Counted from the stretch's first letter, positions 15,152-23,950 are shown. The stretch: DNA of 64,000 nt from Ligilactobacillus hayakitensis DSM 18933 = JCM 14209 (GCF_000615845.1 NZ_BAML01000004.1:35550-99549), one strand, 5' to 3'. Notes: generated by a model from the letters alone, not told the origin. A program made the numbers and translations.

Positions 15152-15411
15152 TAATTTTTCTCCTTTACTTCTTGGTTCATCCTTGTCAACATAGCTTGGA
15201 TTGCTAACAGTTCATTGTTCTCGCTACTCCTAGCTTCGATAGCTTCAATGATATTCTTAGTTTCGATTAGTGTTTGTAACTTGTTCTTTTTCCCATCTTT
15301 GTAGTCACGGAGTAAAAGTGCCAATGTATCAAACCATTGGTCTATACTATTCTTCCGATGTTCTATACGTTCGTCTATATCTTCAATGTATTTTTCTATA
15401 ATTGTCTTCAT
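15151..15411 (-). CDS. Small helical phage protein, unknown
   Basis: The 86-residue product is charged and helical throughout (MKTIIEKYIEDIDERIEHRK...), likely a coiled coil, with no membrane segment. It starts at the stop of the next gene (one-base overlap) and ends in TAATG with the tiny downstream frame, so it is part of a tightly coupled run of early genes. No family recognised. Confidence 0.6.
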   Translation of the reverse strand: MKTIIEKYIEDIDERIEHRKNSIDQWFDTLALLLRDYKDGKKNKLQTLIETKNIIEAIEARSSENNELLAIQAMLTRMNQEVKEKN

Positions 15412-15671
15412 TAATCTTCCACCTCAATCTCAATCCGCTCGTATTTTTCAAGACCCCAAAGTCTGATTAGAGGCATTGTCCACAAATCGATGGCAAGTAA
15501 TCTTTCTTTGTTATCTTCTAAATTTTCCAATTTAAATCGAAGATTCCTCGTCAACAAGCACTCTTTCTCCACCTTCCAACGGCAATAAATCTCGATTTTT
15601 TCTGAATTATGGCGAACTTCTTCTAAATATCCTTCTTTTTTTCGACTTGCAATTACAATATATTTTTTCAT
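15411..15671 (-). CDS. Small phage protein, unknown
   Basis: The 86-residue product (MKKYIVIASRKKEGYLEEVR...) has alternating beta and acidic helical sequence and ends ERIEIEVED. ATG 15671 is preferred because GTGAGG lies 6 nt upstream; a start at 15683 would overlap that site. Located between two other small early genes. No family recognised. Confidence 0.55.
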   Translation of the reverse strand: MKKYIVIASRKKEGYLEEVRHNSEKIEIYCRWKVEKECLLTRNLRFKLENLEDNKERLLAIDLWTMPLIRLWGLEKYERIEIEVED

Positions 15672-15685
15672 CTTCAACCTCACTT

Positions 15686-15949
15686 CTATTCTTCAACAAC
15701 TTCGTACAATTCTCTAAACTCTTGATCAGTAATCTTACGTATAAAACCACCGTCTAGAGATTTGATAACCCAATCTTCACCGTATACCGAAACTACACCA
15801 CCTTGATTATTGACAAACGTAACCATCTCAATAATTGAGTTGTGTTCTCGATAGCGACCGCCAAACCATGCTTTAATTTCTTGTAATGGCAACTTTGACA
15901 ATTCTTTTCCTCGCATTGCTTCCAAAGGTTCTTTTTTTCTTATTTTCAT
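15686..15949 (-). CDS. Small phage protein, unknown
   Basis: The 87-residue product begins MKIRKKEPLEAMRGKELSKL and has a beta-rich middle (MVTFVNNQGGVVSVYGEDWV) followed by FIRKITDQEFRELYEVVEE. AGGAGAAATAAAG lies just before the ATG. It heads the small-gene run that follows the non-coding interval at 15950-16218. No family recognised. Confidence 0.6.
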   Translation of the reverse strand: MKIRKKEPLEAMRGKELSKLPLQEIKAWFGGRYREHNSIIEMVTFVNNQGGVVSVYGEDWVIKSLDGGFIRKITDQEFRELYEVVEE

Positions 15950-16218
15950 CTTTATTTCTCCTATCGTTTTTATTCATCAGCTAATGAAATAACGTGCAGG
16001 CACCTCAAATTGCCTTAGAGCCATCAAAAATTGACATACACGTTGACTTGTATATAACATTGTCTTGCAATTACATTTTTTGGTTTACTTAATTTTGGAG
16101 TATTACATACAAGTGTTAGTTTTTACCTAGTGTCAGCCAGGGTTCATAGATTTAATTTTTTTGGAAGAACCAACAAACTTCCAATAGCCTGCCGCCCTTT
16201 AACAAGCGACAAGTTCAA
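15950..16218. other. Non-coding interval in the early region
   Basis: I see no gene here. The interval holds AT-rich stretches and a plus-strand TTGACA (16032 region) spaced 16 nt from TATAAC, which would be a plus-oriented promoter with no gene ahead of it. Repeated ACTTGTATATA / TACAAGTG elements are present. It may contain a promoter for the small genes that follow. Confidence 0.3.
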
Positions 16219-16419
16219 TTAACGGCGTGAAATTTTGCCGTACTTAACGCCTTCATCAAAGCCGGCGTCGCATCCAACTGTTCCAGCTAAGAAAGCTGCG
16301 CTTACTGCTAGTGCAGTCACTAAAACGGCTGAATCACTAATATTAGTTCTATAGAAGATTAAGTATGTCGCGCTCCCTAGTAGGCACACAGCGCTTAGAA
16401 TTTGTAAAAATAACTTCAT
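16219..16419 (-). CDS. Small two-segment membrane protein, unknown
   Basis: The 66-residue product (MKLFLQILSAVCLLGSATYL...) has two hydrophobic segments separated by a short polar turn (FYRTNISDSA) and a glycine-rich charged end (GCDAGFDEGVKYGKISRR). A GAGGAGA site lies close before the ATG. It lies just after the VRR-NUC gene. No family recognised. Confidence 0.55.
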   Translation of the reverse strand: MKLFLQILSAVCLLGSATYLIFYRTNISDSAVLVTALAVSAAFLAGTVGCDAGFDEGVKYGKISRR

Positions 16420-16433
16420 GGTATTCTCTCCTC

Positions 16434-16748
16434 CTAATTACTTTCAATCAATCCAATTGCGTCTTCAACACTTCTGCATACGCCGTATAAAACAGGTTTA
16501 TTCTCAATGAATTTCTGAAACTTAATCTGATCTTTCCTAAGTTTTCCAGTTTCATTTTTAACTTCTATTAGAATTATTTTTCCGTCGCTGTGTCTAAATC
16601 CTGTGATATCTGGCCAACCTTTTGGAGCTAATTTAATCACTGTTCCAAATTTTGTCTGAACCGTCCCAGCGTTACTTCTAAACACTGTGCATCCATGTCT
16701 AGCCATAGCAACCATAATGTCATTTTGAATTTTTTGTTCTAAAGTCAA
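16434..16748 (-). CDS. VRR-NUC domain nuclease
   Basis: The 104-residue product is a stand-alone VRR-NUC, a PD-(D/E)xK nuclease domain common in phage replication modules and probably used on branched DNA. Visible catalytic features are GWPDITGF (acidic residue) and IILIEVKNETGKLRKDQ (E-x-K), preceded by RSNAGTV. TTG 16748 is preferred, with AAAGGA 8 nt upstream; a longer frame from 16775 would run through the repeat cluster. It is separated from the helicase gene by that cluster. Confidence 0.85.
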   Translation of the reverse strand: MTLEQKIQNDIMVAMARHGCTVFRSNAGTVQTKFGTVIKLAPKGWPDITGFRHSDGKIILIEVKNETGKLRKDQIKFQKFIENKPVLYGVCRSVEDAIGLIESN

Positions 16749-16767
16749 TCGTAAAATCCTTTCTAGT

Positions 16768-17128
16768 GTAGTCACTAAAATCTAGCCGTAGTCACTACTT
16801 CATTTTTCAGTGACCACTTTAAAAGCTTATTAAATCAAGGTTTATTTTTAGTGTAGTCACTACGTAGTCACTTCAAAAAACCTCATAAACATTGATACGG
16901 CAATGTTTATAAACGTTTTTAAACGTAGTCACTAACTTTAAACTTTTTGAGAAACTCCAGGACTATTTTTATTCTCTTCCCCCATCCCCTTACCCTATAT
17001 ATTTATATACTTTATATACAAAATATATGTATTAGTGACTACGGTAGTAATATATCCTTGATATATCAACGTTTTAGCGTAGTCACTAACTCCAATTTTA
17101 GTGACTACATAGTGACTACAGTGACTAC
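16768..17128. repeat. Ten-copy GTAGTCACT repeat cluster, candidate replication origin
   Basis: Exact copies of the 9-mer GTAGTCACT occur forward at 16768, 16788, 16853, 16864, 16925 and 17079, and reversed (AGTGACTAC) at 17034, 17100, 17111 and 17120; one degenerate copy AGTGACCAC is at 16809. Most extend to a tenth base. Between them are an AT-rich block (about 16996-17036) and an inverted repeat AAACATTG/CAATGTTT near 16888-16912. Iterons plus an AT-rich unwinding region beside helicase and primase genes are the usual form of a phage origin. The last copies overlap the helicase stop codon. Confidence 0.7.
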
Positions 17129-18381
17129 ACTTTGGAATATCCTCGTTTAGGAACTCCGTTAATTCGTTTTTTAGCCGGCTCCCATTCTCTATGATTATCC
17201 ATAATGTATTTGATTTTTTTAGCCAGCTTTCTATTTCTAATCAGATTCTCTTCTCCAAGTTCTTTAGCTATTTGGGATGATGTTATGAATGTCCCTGGCC
17301 ACCTTGCTAATACTTCTTCAATTTGAGTTTCAGCCTCGTCGATATACATGAATGACTTCCGATTTTCTTCGAGTAATTCATTTTCTTCGGCTGATAACAT
17401 AAAATCAAAACCGTCCTTGTAGTAATGAACACATTCACCCCAGAATTGCTTGATGATCTCTGGTGTTAAATCTGTGATAGGGCTTTTAATCTGTCTGCGT
17501 TTGTTGGCCATGTTTGGCATAAATCTCCGCTCACCGGTTTTATCTTTCAGATAAGTTGATTCATTTGTTGTTCTCGCAATGACAAAATTCTTGGGTCTTC
17601 TAACCGCATTTCTGCCATACGGTGGTCTGTATTCCAATTCCTCAGATGAAATGAATTTCTTTAAAGTTTCAAAATCCGAATTGTTAGTAGCTGTCATTTC
17701 ATCATCATTGACAATTAAGGCTCTTTGCATGTTCATATAACTATCTTTGTCCTTAAAATCTGTGAATTGGTCTGTGTACCAACCATTTGAAATCTTCTTT
17801 AAAAAAGTGGTTTTACCTACACCTTGGCCACCTACCAGATCTAAAACATAGTCAAACTTAGAGTTAGGATTGAAAACTTTTGCTACCGCACCAACGAAAA
17901 AAATTTTAGTCTGCAACGTTGTTACTTCACTGATTTCAACACCTAAAAATTCTGGTAGTAGTAACGCTACACGTTGTTCTCCGTCCCATTCCTTTTCAGC
18001 TTCTTCTAGGTATCTCTTGACTGGATTATATGAATTCCCTTGAGCGTCGTTATTAACAGCCATTTGCAATAATCTTTCAGTAAACAAAACTCCATACTTA
18101 TCTTCAATGTATCGAAGAATACTTGAAATATAGTTATCCTCAACATATCCACATTTTATGTGTAACTGTGGAATACTTTTTACAACTTCATCAGCAAAAG
18201 AAAATTCGTTATACGCAAACGTTCCTTTGAGAACATCATCTTGTTCTAGAATTAAACCTATATTACGCAAAGAATTAGCTTTGATAGTACCGCTTTGAGT
18301 CATTGTGAATGGAATTGGCATCTTTACAATGTTTGTTGATTCTTGGTTTTCTGCTTTTTTTATTGCATCATCAACACTCAT
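17125..18381 (-). CDS. VapE-type superfamily 3 replicative helicase
   Basis: The 418-residue product has Walker A GGQGVGKT at residues 184-191, the acidic Walker B ALIVNDDEM around 221-229 and the VapE-family context FISSEELEYRPPYGRNAVRR followed by NFVIARTTNES. It should unwind the phage origin together with the prim-pol protein encoded 4 nt upstream. A C-terminal region (TFITSSQIAKELGEENLI) looks like a winged helix. Its stop lies in the last origin repeat. Confidence 0.9.
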   Translation of the reverse strand: MSVDDAIKKAENQESTNIVKMPIPFTMTQSGTIKANSLRNIGLILEQDDVLKGTFAYNEFSFADEVVKSIPQLHIKCGYVEDNYISSILRYIEDKYGVLFTERLLQMAVNNDAQGNSYNPVKRYLEEAEKEWDGEQRVALLLPEFLGVEISEVTTLQTKIFFVGAVAKVFNPNSKFDYVLDLVGGQGVGKTTFLKKISNGWYTDQFTDFKDKDSYMNMQRALIVNDDEMTATNNSDFETLKKFISSEELEYRPPYGRNAVRRPKNFVIARTTNESTYLKDKTGERRFMPNMANKRRQIKSPITDLTPEIIKQFWGECVHYYKDGFDFMLSAEENELLEENRKSFMYIDEAETQIEEVLARWPGTFITSSQIAKELGEENLIRNRKLAKKIKYIMDNHREWEPAKKRINGVPKRGYSKV

Positions 18382-18384
18382 TTC

Positions 18385-19164
18385 TTATCCACCTCCATTC
18401 TGCATTTCTCTATTTAGGATTGATTCAAACGTCCTATCTAATTCCTTTTGTGGTAAAGGATCATTTGAATTCTCGTTTGCTATGTTTACTAATTTATAAG
18501 CTAACCGTGGTTTAACTGATCTAAAAAATAACGCTCCGCATAAGGCAGCTAAAGCTTTATTTCTTTGACCTTGATTTCCTAAACCGCTTGCTATGGTTTC
18601 TAGTACATCTGTAGTTGAATTACGTTCTCTAGTTAGATTTAAATCTTCACTAACTCTATTGGGATGACCTTTAGAAGCTCTAGATTGATTAATAGTTCTA
18701 ATCAAATCTATTGGAGCTTTGACAATTGGTTTTTTATTCTCCCACGAATAACCATCACTAGGTGCAACTACTACATAATTATTAGGATGTGCTTTTATGT
18801 CGATTCCAGGTTGCCAAGCTATCATTTGATGTAGTGTCATTTCATCTCTTTTAAGATAAAATAACTGCTTACCACCATGCTTAGTTTTTTGAGATAGCGT
18901 TTCTGGAAACCATTCTTTAGGCAGTTGGTCAAATGAATTAAAGCCATCTGCTCCATTCTCGTGTGTATCGATATCCACTACAAAGAATTTATCAGTTTTT
19001 AAAGCTATGCTTGCAGTGGGATATTTTCTCCATAATTCCTTGATTTCATCTGCTGTTAAAGCTGGTCTATCAGCGAATTTAATCAATGGCTTTTTATTAA
19101 AAAGTGGTAGCACACTCAGCCCTTTAGCTTGATATGCCAGTGCTACATTTACTAAATTCTTCAT
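18385..19164 (-). CDS. Bifunctional primase/polymerase (prim-pol) domain protein
   Basis: The 259-residue product starts NVALAYQAKGLSVLPLFNKK and has the metal-binding DIDTH motif (Asp64, Asp66), KHGGKQLFY and the GIDIKAHPNNYVVVAPS strand, all typical of the prim-pol N-terminal domain of archaeo-eukaryotic primases. It should make primers at the phage origin. The C-terminal helices (VLETIASGLGNQGQRNKALA) match the primase C-terminal 1 type region. It is split from, but adjacent to, the helicase gene. Confidence 0.9.
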   Translation of the reverse strand: MKNLVNVALAYQAKGLSVLPLFNKKPLIKFADRPALTADEIKELWRKYPTASIALKTDKFFVVDIDTHENGADGFNSFDQLPKEWFPETLSQKTKHGGKQLFYLKRDEMTLHQMIAWQPGIDIKAHPNNYVVVAPSDGYSWENKKPIVKAPIDLIRTINQSRASKGHPNRVSEDLNLTRERNSTTDVLETIASGLGNQGQRNKALAALCGALFFRSVKPRLAYKLVNIANENSNDPLPQKELDRTFESILNREMQNGGG

Positions 19165-19229
19165 AGCAAATCCTTTCTAACGGGCATCTCACCCGTTCGG
19201 TAGTCTAGAGTTACTGCTCCATTTAGTCT

Positions 19230-19733
19230 TTAGAATGGAAGGTCGTCATCATCAACAGTAATTTGATCTGGTTCGTCTGCTTCTTCAAAATCATAATTAC
19301 GATATGGATATTGAGGATTCTTCTTGTTTTCACTAACTGTTAAATGCATTAGAACAGTTCTGCCTTCAGCTAAAGCCAATGCATTAGCCAAAGTTTCAAT
19401 GTCTTCCCAATCTTGATCTTGAAGTTCAATACCTGAGTTAGATGCTAACTTAGCAATCAATTTGATGTTACGCCCAAGAATTGGATTAGGATTTCCTTTG
19501 GCAGTGGTTTCATCTAAACTCAAATTAACAAATTCTTTTTGGCCGGCATAGTCACCTTCTAAAACTTGAACTCTAATTGATAATTGTTCAGACCCCCATG
19601 GAGTATCTTGGTTCTTGATGTTATCAATCATTACGACATAATCTCCAGAAGGTAGTCCTTCAAAACTATTTACACTTCCTTTTTTTGTGTCAAATCCTTC
19701 TAAAGCCTTAGCTGCTGCGTCTCTTAATCCCAT
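19230..19733 (-). CDS. DUF669-family phage recombination/replication protein
   Basis: The 167-residue product has a beta-rich core (SGDYVVMIDNIKNQDTPWG, LSIRVQVLEGDYAGQ) and an acidic tail ending DDDDLPF, which closely resembles the C-terminal tip of single-stranded DNA-binding proteins. DUF669 proteins lie beside Sak4-like recombinases and probably act as SSB-like partners. It overlaps the upstream ATPase gene by one base. Confidence 0.8.
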   Translation of the reverse strand: MGLRDAAAKALEGFDTKKGSVNSFEGLPSGDYVVMIDNIKNQDTPWGSEQLSIRVQVLEGDYAGQKEFVNLSLDETTAKGNPNPILGRNIKLIAKLASNSGIELQDQDWEDIETLANALALAEGRTVLMHLTVSENKKNPQYPYRNYDFEEADEPDQITVDDDDLPF

Positions 19734-20497
19734 TATTCTTTACCTACCTTTACTTCTTTTTCTGTTTCAATTTTGTCTACAATTTTCTTTTGCTCTTTAA
19801 TTGGAGTTTTAACAGGTTTGTCAAATACTCCTACAACGTTATCTAAGATTCTTAAAATATCTTTGTCATCAATTTCTTCACGTACATAATGTGTGCGTCT
19901 ATCAGTAACTCTTCTGATATAGTTCTTCCCTCTGCGTTTAGTTTGGATAACTAAATCACAGTTGCCGTTAACAATGTTGTAGTACTTAGTTTTAAGACTA
20001 GGCACTTCAATGTCACTTTCTCCGACGGTTGTAACCCTTGAAATATAAACAACGTTCAAAGGCAGCGATTTAAGCTCTACTACAAAACTTTGTAACACGC
20101 TGTTAAATGCTGAGTAACCTTTCCCATATGGAATGTCTGCTAAATTTTGAACGTCATTCTCATAACAAATAGCTTGTTCAATCATGACTGTTAGATCATC
20201 AATAACGTCGATTACAATTGTTTTATAACCAGGATTCCTAGTTTTAAGTTCTAAAATAATCTCGTCTAATTGGTTAATTACAGAACGCTTGAGTTTTCCT
20301 TGAGCATCCCTAACGTTTGATAATTGAATATCTTGCGCCGGAATCATTTCTGAGTTTCCATCTGTATTTAAAAATAGTGGTACTGGAAATCTCTCAGCCA
20401 GATAAGATTTACCTGACATAGTATCTCCGAAAATGAAGAAGTTTCTAGGAATTCTTCTAACCTTTTTCTGTCTATTAAGCGGTGGTAAAATTGACAC
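19733..20497 (-). CDS. Sak4-like RecA-fold ATPase
   Basis: The 254-residue product carries Walker A GDTMSGKS (residues 24-31) and Walker B TIVIDVIDD (about 93-101) in the AAA_24/Sak4 arrangement. These proteins are single-strand annealing recombinases that use an SSB-like partner, here probably the DUF669 protein. The C-terminus is lysine-rich. It lies 14 nt after the helicase gene. Confidence 0.85.
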   Translation of the reverse strand: MSILPPLNRQKKVRRIPRNFFIFGDTMSGKSYLAERFPVPLFLNTDGNSEMIPAQDIQLSNVRDAQGKLKRSVINQLDEIILELKTRNPGYKTIVIDVIDDLTVMIEQAICYENDVQNLADIPYGKGYSAFNSVLQSFVVELKSLPLNVVYISRVTTVGESDIEVPSLKTKYYNIVNGNCDLVIQTKRRGKNYIRRVTDRRTHYVREEIDDKDILRILDNVVGVFDKPVKTPIKEQKKIVDKIETEKEVKVGKE

Positions 20498-20511
20498 TTT
20501 TAATCATCCTT

Positions 20512-21879
20512 TCATTTGATAAAGCCTCGCTGCTTAGCATAAAAGTAAGCCCACCCTGGCTTGTACCCTTTCAACTCTGCATAAGCCTTAACCTCAACGT
20601 AAGTCTTTAAGTCTGAAGGTCGCTTGTCTACTACGTTATTAGCGACTTTATCATTTATGATTTTTTTAAACATTTCTTTCCTGCGTGCTACAACCTTTTT
20701 CAATTCTGCTTTATCAACTACTTCAATTTTTCTTTCTTCAACTAAGTCAGCCCCACAAAACGGACATGTATTCCCGTTCCTGTAAAAAGCTGCAAAACAA
20801 CTAAGACATGTTGATACTGGTTGAATCTTGGGTCTATTGCTTTCTTTCTGTTTCTTAGTTCCTTCTAAGCTCCAGTACCTATCTTGAGTAGGTAAACCAA
20901 ATCTTTGAACATTTCCAACTTGATCAATGATAATAGCTGTTTTACCTTCTCGAGGATTCATTGACCGCATGGCGAACTGTAGGTACAAAGATAGCGATTG
21001 GGTCGGCCTAAGCATGATTACACAGTCAACGTTTGGCAAATCTAATCCTTCAGTAAACAATTCGGCATTCGTAACTATCCTTACCTTTCCGGCTCGATAG
21101 TCTTTGATAATTTGGTCTCGTTCTGCTTTAGGAGTAGTACCAGACACTGCTTTGGCTAAGATACCTCGCTGGCAGAACTGCTTAGCTAATCTCTCAGCAG
21201 ATTCAACATTGTAGGTATAAGCTATTGCTTGTTTGCCATTTGCTAACTTGAGATACTGGTCAACTGTTCTACCGTAAATCTTAGGTTTAAAGGCATCCCT
21301 AATGGATTCTTCGTCATAGTCACCTGTACGCTTAGTTTTTAGTTTTGAAGTATCTAAAGCAACTGGTGCATAGTAATCTACTGGAGCTAGAAATTGATTA
21401 TCAATCAGCCACGAAATAGGCTTACCAACAATTAAGTCATCTGCTACATCTTCAAACCCTTCTCCATTTAGTCTTACTGGTGTAGCTGTAAAAAGTAACT
21501 TTAAAGCGTCTGGAAACGTCTCAAGGATTCTACGATAACTTCTAGCTAGAACATGATGAGCCTCGTCTACGAAAATGATAGTAGGCTTAGAAAGAGTATC
21601 CACACGTCTAGTAAATGTTTGAACCATCCCTATTTGAGTTAGAGACATATCAACTTCATTAGCCTTGAAAGTTTTGGTAACTTGATCTACAATTTCTTTT
21701 CTATGAACCATGAACATCACTCGATTACCTTTTTTAGTAGCACGTCTGGCAATCTCGGACATAATCACAGTCTTGCCTGTTCGAGGTGGTGACTGAACAA
21801 TTATGGAGTGATGTCCTTTCTTGACGGAATCATATATGTTTTTAATTGATTCCAATTGATAATCTCTCAATTTAAACAT
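20512..21879 (-). CDS. DEAH-box superfamily 2 helicase
   Basis: The 455-residue product begins with a Q-like motif (LRDYQLESIKN), Walker A SPPRTGKT (30-37), DEAH (105-108), the SAT-like LLFTATP, and motif VI region QFAMRSMNPREGKT. Near residue 360 is a small zinc ribbon (CLSCFAAF...CPFCG). The C-terminal part ends KGYKPGWAYFYAKQRGF, seen in phage helicases of this kind. It should help DNA remodelling during replication or recombination. It overlaps the next upstream gene by one base. Confidence 0.9.
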   Translation of the reverse strand: MFKLRDYQLESIKNIYDSVKKGHHSIIVQSPPRTGKTVIMSEIARRATKKGNRVMFMVHRKEIVDQVTKTFKANEVDMSLTQIGMVQTFTRRVDTLSKPTIIFVDEAHHVLARSYRRILETFPDALKLLFTATPVRLNGEGFEDVADDLIVGKPISWLIDNQFLAPVDYYAPVALDTSKLKTKRTGDYDEESIRDAFKPKIYGRTVDQYLKLANGKQAIAYTYNVESAERLAKQFCQRGILAKAVSGTTPKAERDQIIKDYRAGKVRIVTNAELFTEGLDLPNVDCVIMLRPTQSLSLYLQFAMRSMNPREGKTAIIIDQVGNVQRFGLPTQDRYWSLEGTKKQKESNRPKIQPVSTCLSCFAAFYRNGNTCPFCGADLVEERKIEVVDKAELKKVVARRKEMFKKIINDKVANNVVDKRPSDLKTYVEVKAYAELKGYKPGWAYFYAKQRGFIK

Positions 21880-22358
21880 TACTTAATCACTGTTCCTCTA
21901 TTGGCCTTAAGGTGAACACCTGGAACTTCTTGTCCATTTTTTAAAACCTTATATAGTTCTTTCTTATCAGCAGTAACTTCTGTTTTAGTTTGTTTAAATT
22001 CTTCTGGTACATTATCTAGACTATCTACAATAACTGATGCCTTATAATTTCTAGGCTTCAAAATGTGATTTTCAGTTTGCAATTCTTTGATGCCTGCATC
22101 ATCTAATGCTTGTGTCATGTAATTTTGCAAAGAACGATTTAAGTTGTTAAGTGACGTTTGCTTTGCTCTTAAATCTTTGAGTTTTTCAGACAGCCAATCA
22201 AGTTGCATCTTGTTTTTTTCAATCCAATAAGCAATATTGTCTAGCTTCAATTCTCTGGTGTCGTTGATTGAGTCCAAGGTGTCAGATAGTGTTTCTGGAT
22301 CTAAGTCCTCGCGTTCTTCTAACTCTCTGTACGTTTGGTTTAAGTCAAATAAGTTCAT
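21879..22358 (-). CDS. Siphovirus Gp157-family protein
   Basis: The 159-residue product starts MNLFDLNQTYRELEE, has a long coiled-coil helix (about 38-90) and ends with a small beta domain containing ELQTENHILKPRNYKASVIV and GVHLKANRGTVIK. This is the Gp157 pattern; the family occurs with phage recombination genes and has been linked to resistance in lactococcal and streptococcal phages. It has one-base overlaps with both neighbours. Confidence 0.85.
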   Translation of the reverse strand: MNLFDLNQTYRELEEREDLDPETLSDTLDSINDTRELKLDNIAYWIEKNKMQLDWLSEKLKDLRAKQTSLNNLNRSLQNYMTQALDDAGIKELQTENHILKPRNYKASVIVDSLDNVPEEFKQTKTEVTADKKELYKVLKNGQEVPGVHLKANRGTVIK

Positions 22359-22576
22359 TACTTGGTTCCTCCTATTGGTTTTAATAGTTCTTCTAATGCT
22401 TCTCTATCATTAGATTCAAGATCAAAATAATTAAGTTGATAGAAAGCTCTGATTACTAAAAACTTCTCAACATCACTATCTAGTGATTTCGTGAAATTGA
22501 ATAATGTGTTAAAATTAATGTTGGTAATTTTTATTTTTTCAGTGGCTGCAACCACTGAATTTTTTTGTTCTACCAC
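22358..22576 (-). CDS. Small early phage protein, unknown
   Basis: The 72-residue product (VVEQKNSVVAATEKIKITN...) is acidic and helical at its C-terminus (NDREALEELLKPIGGTK). GTG 22576 is the likely start: AAAGGAGG lies 7-8 nt upstream and an in-frame ATG (22594) sits on it. It is placed before the Gp157-like gene in the early operon. No family recognised. Confidence 0.55.
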   Translation of the reverse strand: MVEQKNSVVAATEKIKITNINFNTLFNFTKSLDSDVEKFLVIRAFYQLNYFDLESNDREALEELLKPIGGTK

Positions 22577-22615
22577 AATCTCACCTCCTTTCATTGATAG
22601 CTAATTATCTAAGAA

Positions 22616-22879
22616 TCATTTTCTTTTAATGGAGTCGTATACTACTTTGCCAGCAAGTGGCAAAGTAACAAGTACTACACAAAATATCGTTTGTTTGCTA
22701 AACGGGTTTTGCAAAAAACTTAAAATTAACATGCCAAAAGCGACAAGAGTTGTTGTTCTGTAATTAATCATCCTTCTCACCTCCTTTAAATTCGTAAAAA
22801 TATTCTTGATCCAACTAACCAAAGCAAAAATTATTACATAAGCTATACACGCTACAATCACTGCTAAACCTGGTTCCAT
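22616..22879 (-). CDS. Small membrane protein with a second internal start
   Basis: The 87-residue product has three hydrophobic segments (about 4-24, 44-57 and 65-82). An AGAGGTGA site precedes the first ATG. A second, stronger AAAGGAGGTGAG lies before an in-frame ATG at 22771, which would give a 51-residue form (MINYRTTTLVAFGM...) with the last two segments only. Either there are two products from one frame or two small genes have fused. No family recognised. Confidence 0.55.
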   Translation of the reverse strand: MEPGLAVIVACIAYVIIFALVSWIKNIFTNLKEVRRMINYRTTTLVAFGMLILSFLQNPFSKQTIFCVVLVTLPLAGKVVYDSIKRK

Positions 22880-22889
22880 TAGGTCACCT

Positions 22890-23099
22890 CTAATTTCTTT
22901 GTTTAGATTTCCATATTAAAAATTGTTGAAAATATTCTTCTATTATCCAAATTTCATGCGTTGTTACTTCGACATACCCTTCCGAAAATCTAGATACTTT
23001 AAACTCTTTCATTCTGGCTTGATAAACCGAAGGCGAATATTTGTACTTTTTTACAAAATCTTTCTTCCGCAACATGTTATAGTATTCCACATCGCTCAC
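22890..23099 (-). CDS. Small phage protein, possibly DNA-binding
   Basis: The 69-residue product (MSDVEYYNMLRKKDFVKKYK...) has a short helical N-terminal part, a YSPSVYQARMKEF helix and a small hairpin (GYVEVTTHEIWIIEEYF). This layout recalls small excisionase-like or DUF771-like proteins encoded after antirepressors, but the match is weak. It follows the antirepressor gene by 14 nt. Confidence 0.5.
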   Translation of the reverse strand: MSDVEYYNMLRKKDFVKKYKYSPSVYQARMKEFKVSRFSEGYVEVTTHEIWIIEEYFQQFLIWKSKQRN

Positions 23100-23113
23100 C
23101 TACCTTACTTACC

Positions 23114-23887
23114 TTAATAAGCCTTCATCTTTTCTAACGTTGATTCACTTGGTTCCCAATTAACTAATGCTTCCGCAATGGCTGTAAAATGCTTCTGTTT
23201 GATTAATGTTCTTGCAGGAACTCCCGCAGCTTTTAAAATTGCATTATTTAAATCCCATCTCAACAAAGCAACTTGGTTTTTGTTGTAAATTTGATGTTGA
23301 CTAAGATATCGATCTAGCTTTTGACCAATCTTTCTAGATAACACTTGATAATCTTTAGAAGATATTGGCGTGTTATCTTGAACATCTTTTGTTTCTTGTT
23401 TAGCCATTGCTAACTTAACTTGATTCTCTTCTTGCTCTTCAATCCAACGCTTAGCACGTTGAACTGGATCAGTAATCATATATGAATCTTGCTTTTGGAT
23501 GACGTATCTCATATTGAAGTAGTTATCCACCAACTCGTCATAGATTTCCCAAGCCTTGTCATCTTCAAGAATTTTGAGTAATTTAGCGTATCCTCGTTCT
23601 GAAAGGAGGTAAATATTGTTAGCATTACCCCATTGTGCTTTGGTAAATCCATATTCCGAAAACACATCACTGTGTGTGATTTGTTTTAGATCAAGAATAT
23701 CTATCCCAGTTTTAAAACGTTTGATATTTCTATTAATCGTTTGATTTACGGTTCTCGTTTCTAAGTTATGAATAACCGCAATGTCTCTAACTAACATTGC
23801 TTTTTTATTCTCACCAAAACCGCCTTCGATTCCAGTAAATTTAAAGTTTCCGATTTTTTCAGTTCCCAAAATCTTAAGTTCATTCAT
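23114..23887 (-). CDS. ORF6N-domain antirepressor
   Basis: The 257-residue product has an N-terminal ORF6N domain (AMLVRDIAVIHNLETRTVNQ, then GFTKAQWGNANNIYLLSERG) and a C-terminal ORF6C-like half (SRKIGQKLDRYLSQHQIYNK, NNAILKAAGVPAR). Such proteins counteract the phage repressor or bind DNA in lytic control. The second ATG (23887) is favoured because AAAGG lies about 10 nt upstream; the first (23896) is too close. It follows the Cro-like gene. Confidence 0.85.
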   Translation of the reverse strand: MNELKILGTEKIGNFKFTGIEGGFGENKKAMLVRDIAVIHNLETRTVNQTINRNIKRFKTGIDILDLKQITHSDVFSEYGFTKAQWGNANNIYLLSERGYAKLLKILEDDKAWEIYDELVDNYFNMRYVIQKQDSYMITDPVQRAKRWIEEQEENQVKLAMAKQETKDVQDNTPISSKDYQVLSRKIGQKLDRYLSQHQIYNKNQVALLRWDLNNAILKAAGVPARTLIKQKHFTAIAEALVNWEPSESTLEKMKAY

Positions 23888-23950
23888 TGTGTTCATCCCT
23901 TTCTTAAAACAACTATAAAGCGTTAAAATCCATTAATTTTGATGATTTTA

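Noticed and set aside
16768..17128. CRISPR-like array
   Set aside because: Repeats are only 9-10 bp, occur in both orientations and have irregular spacing; this fits iterons, not CRISPR.
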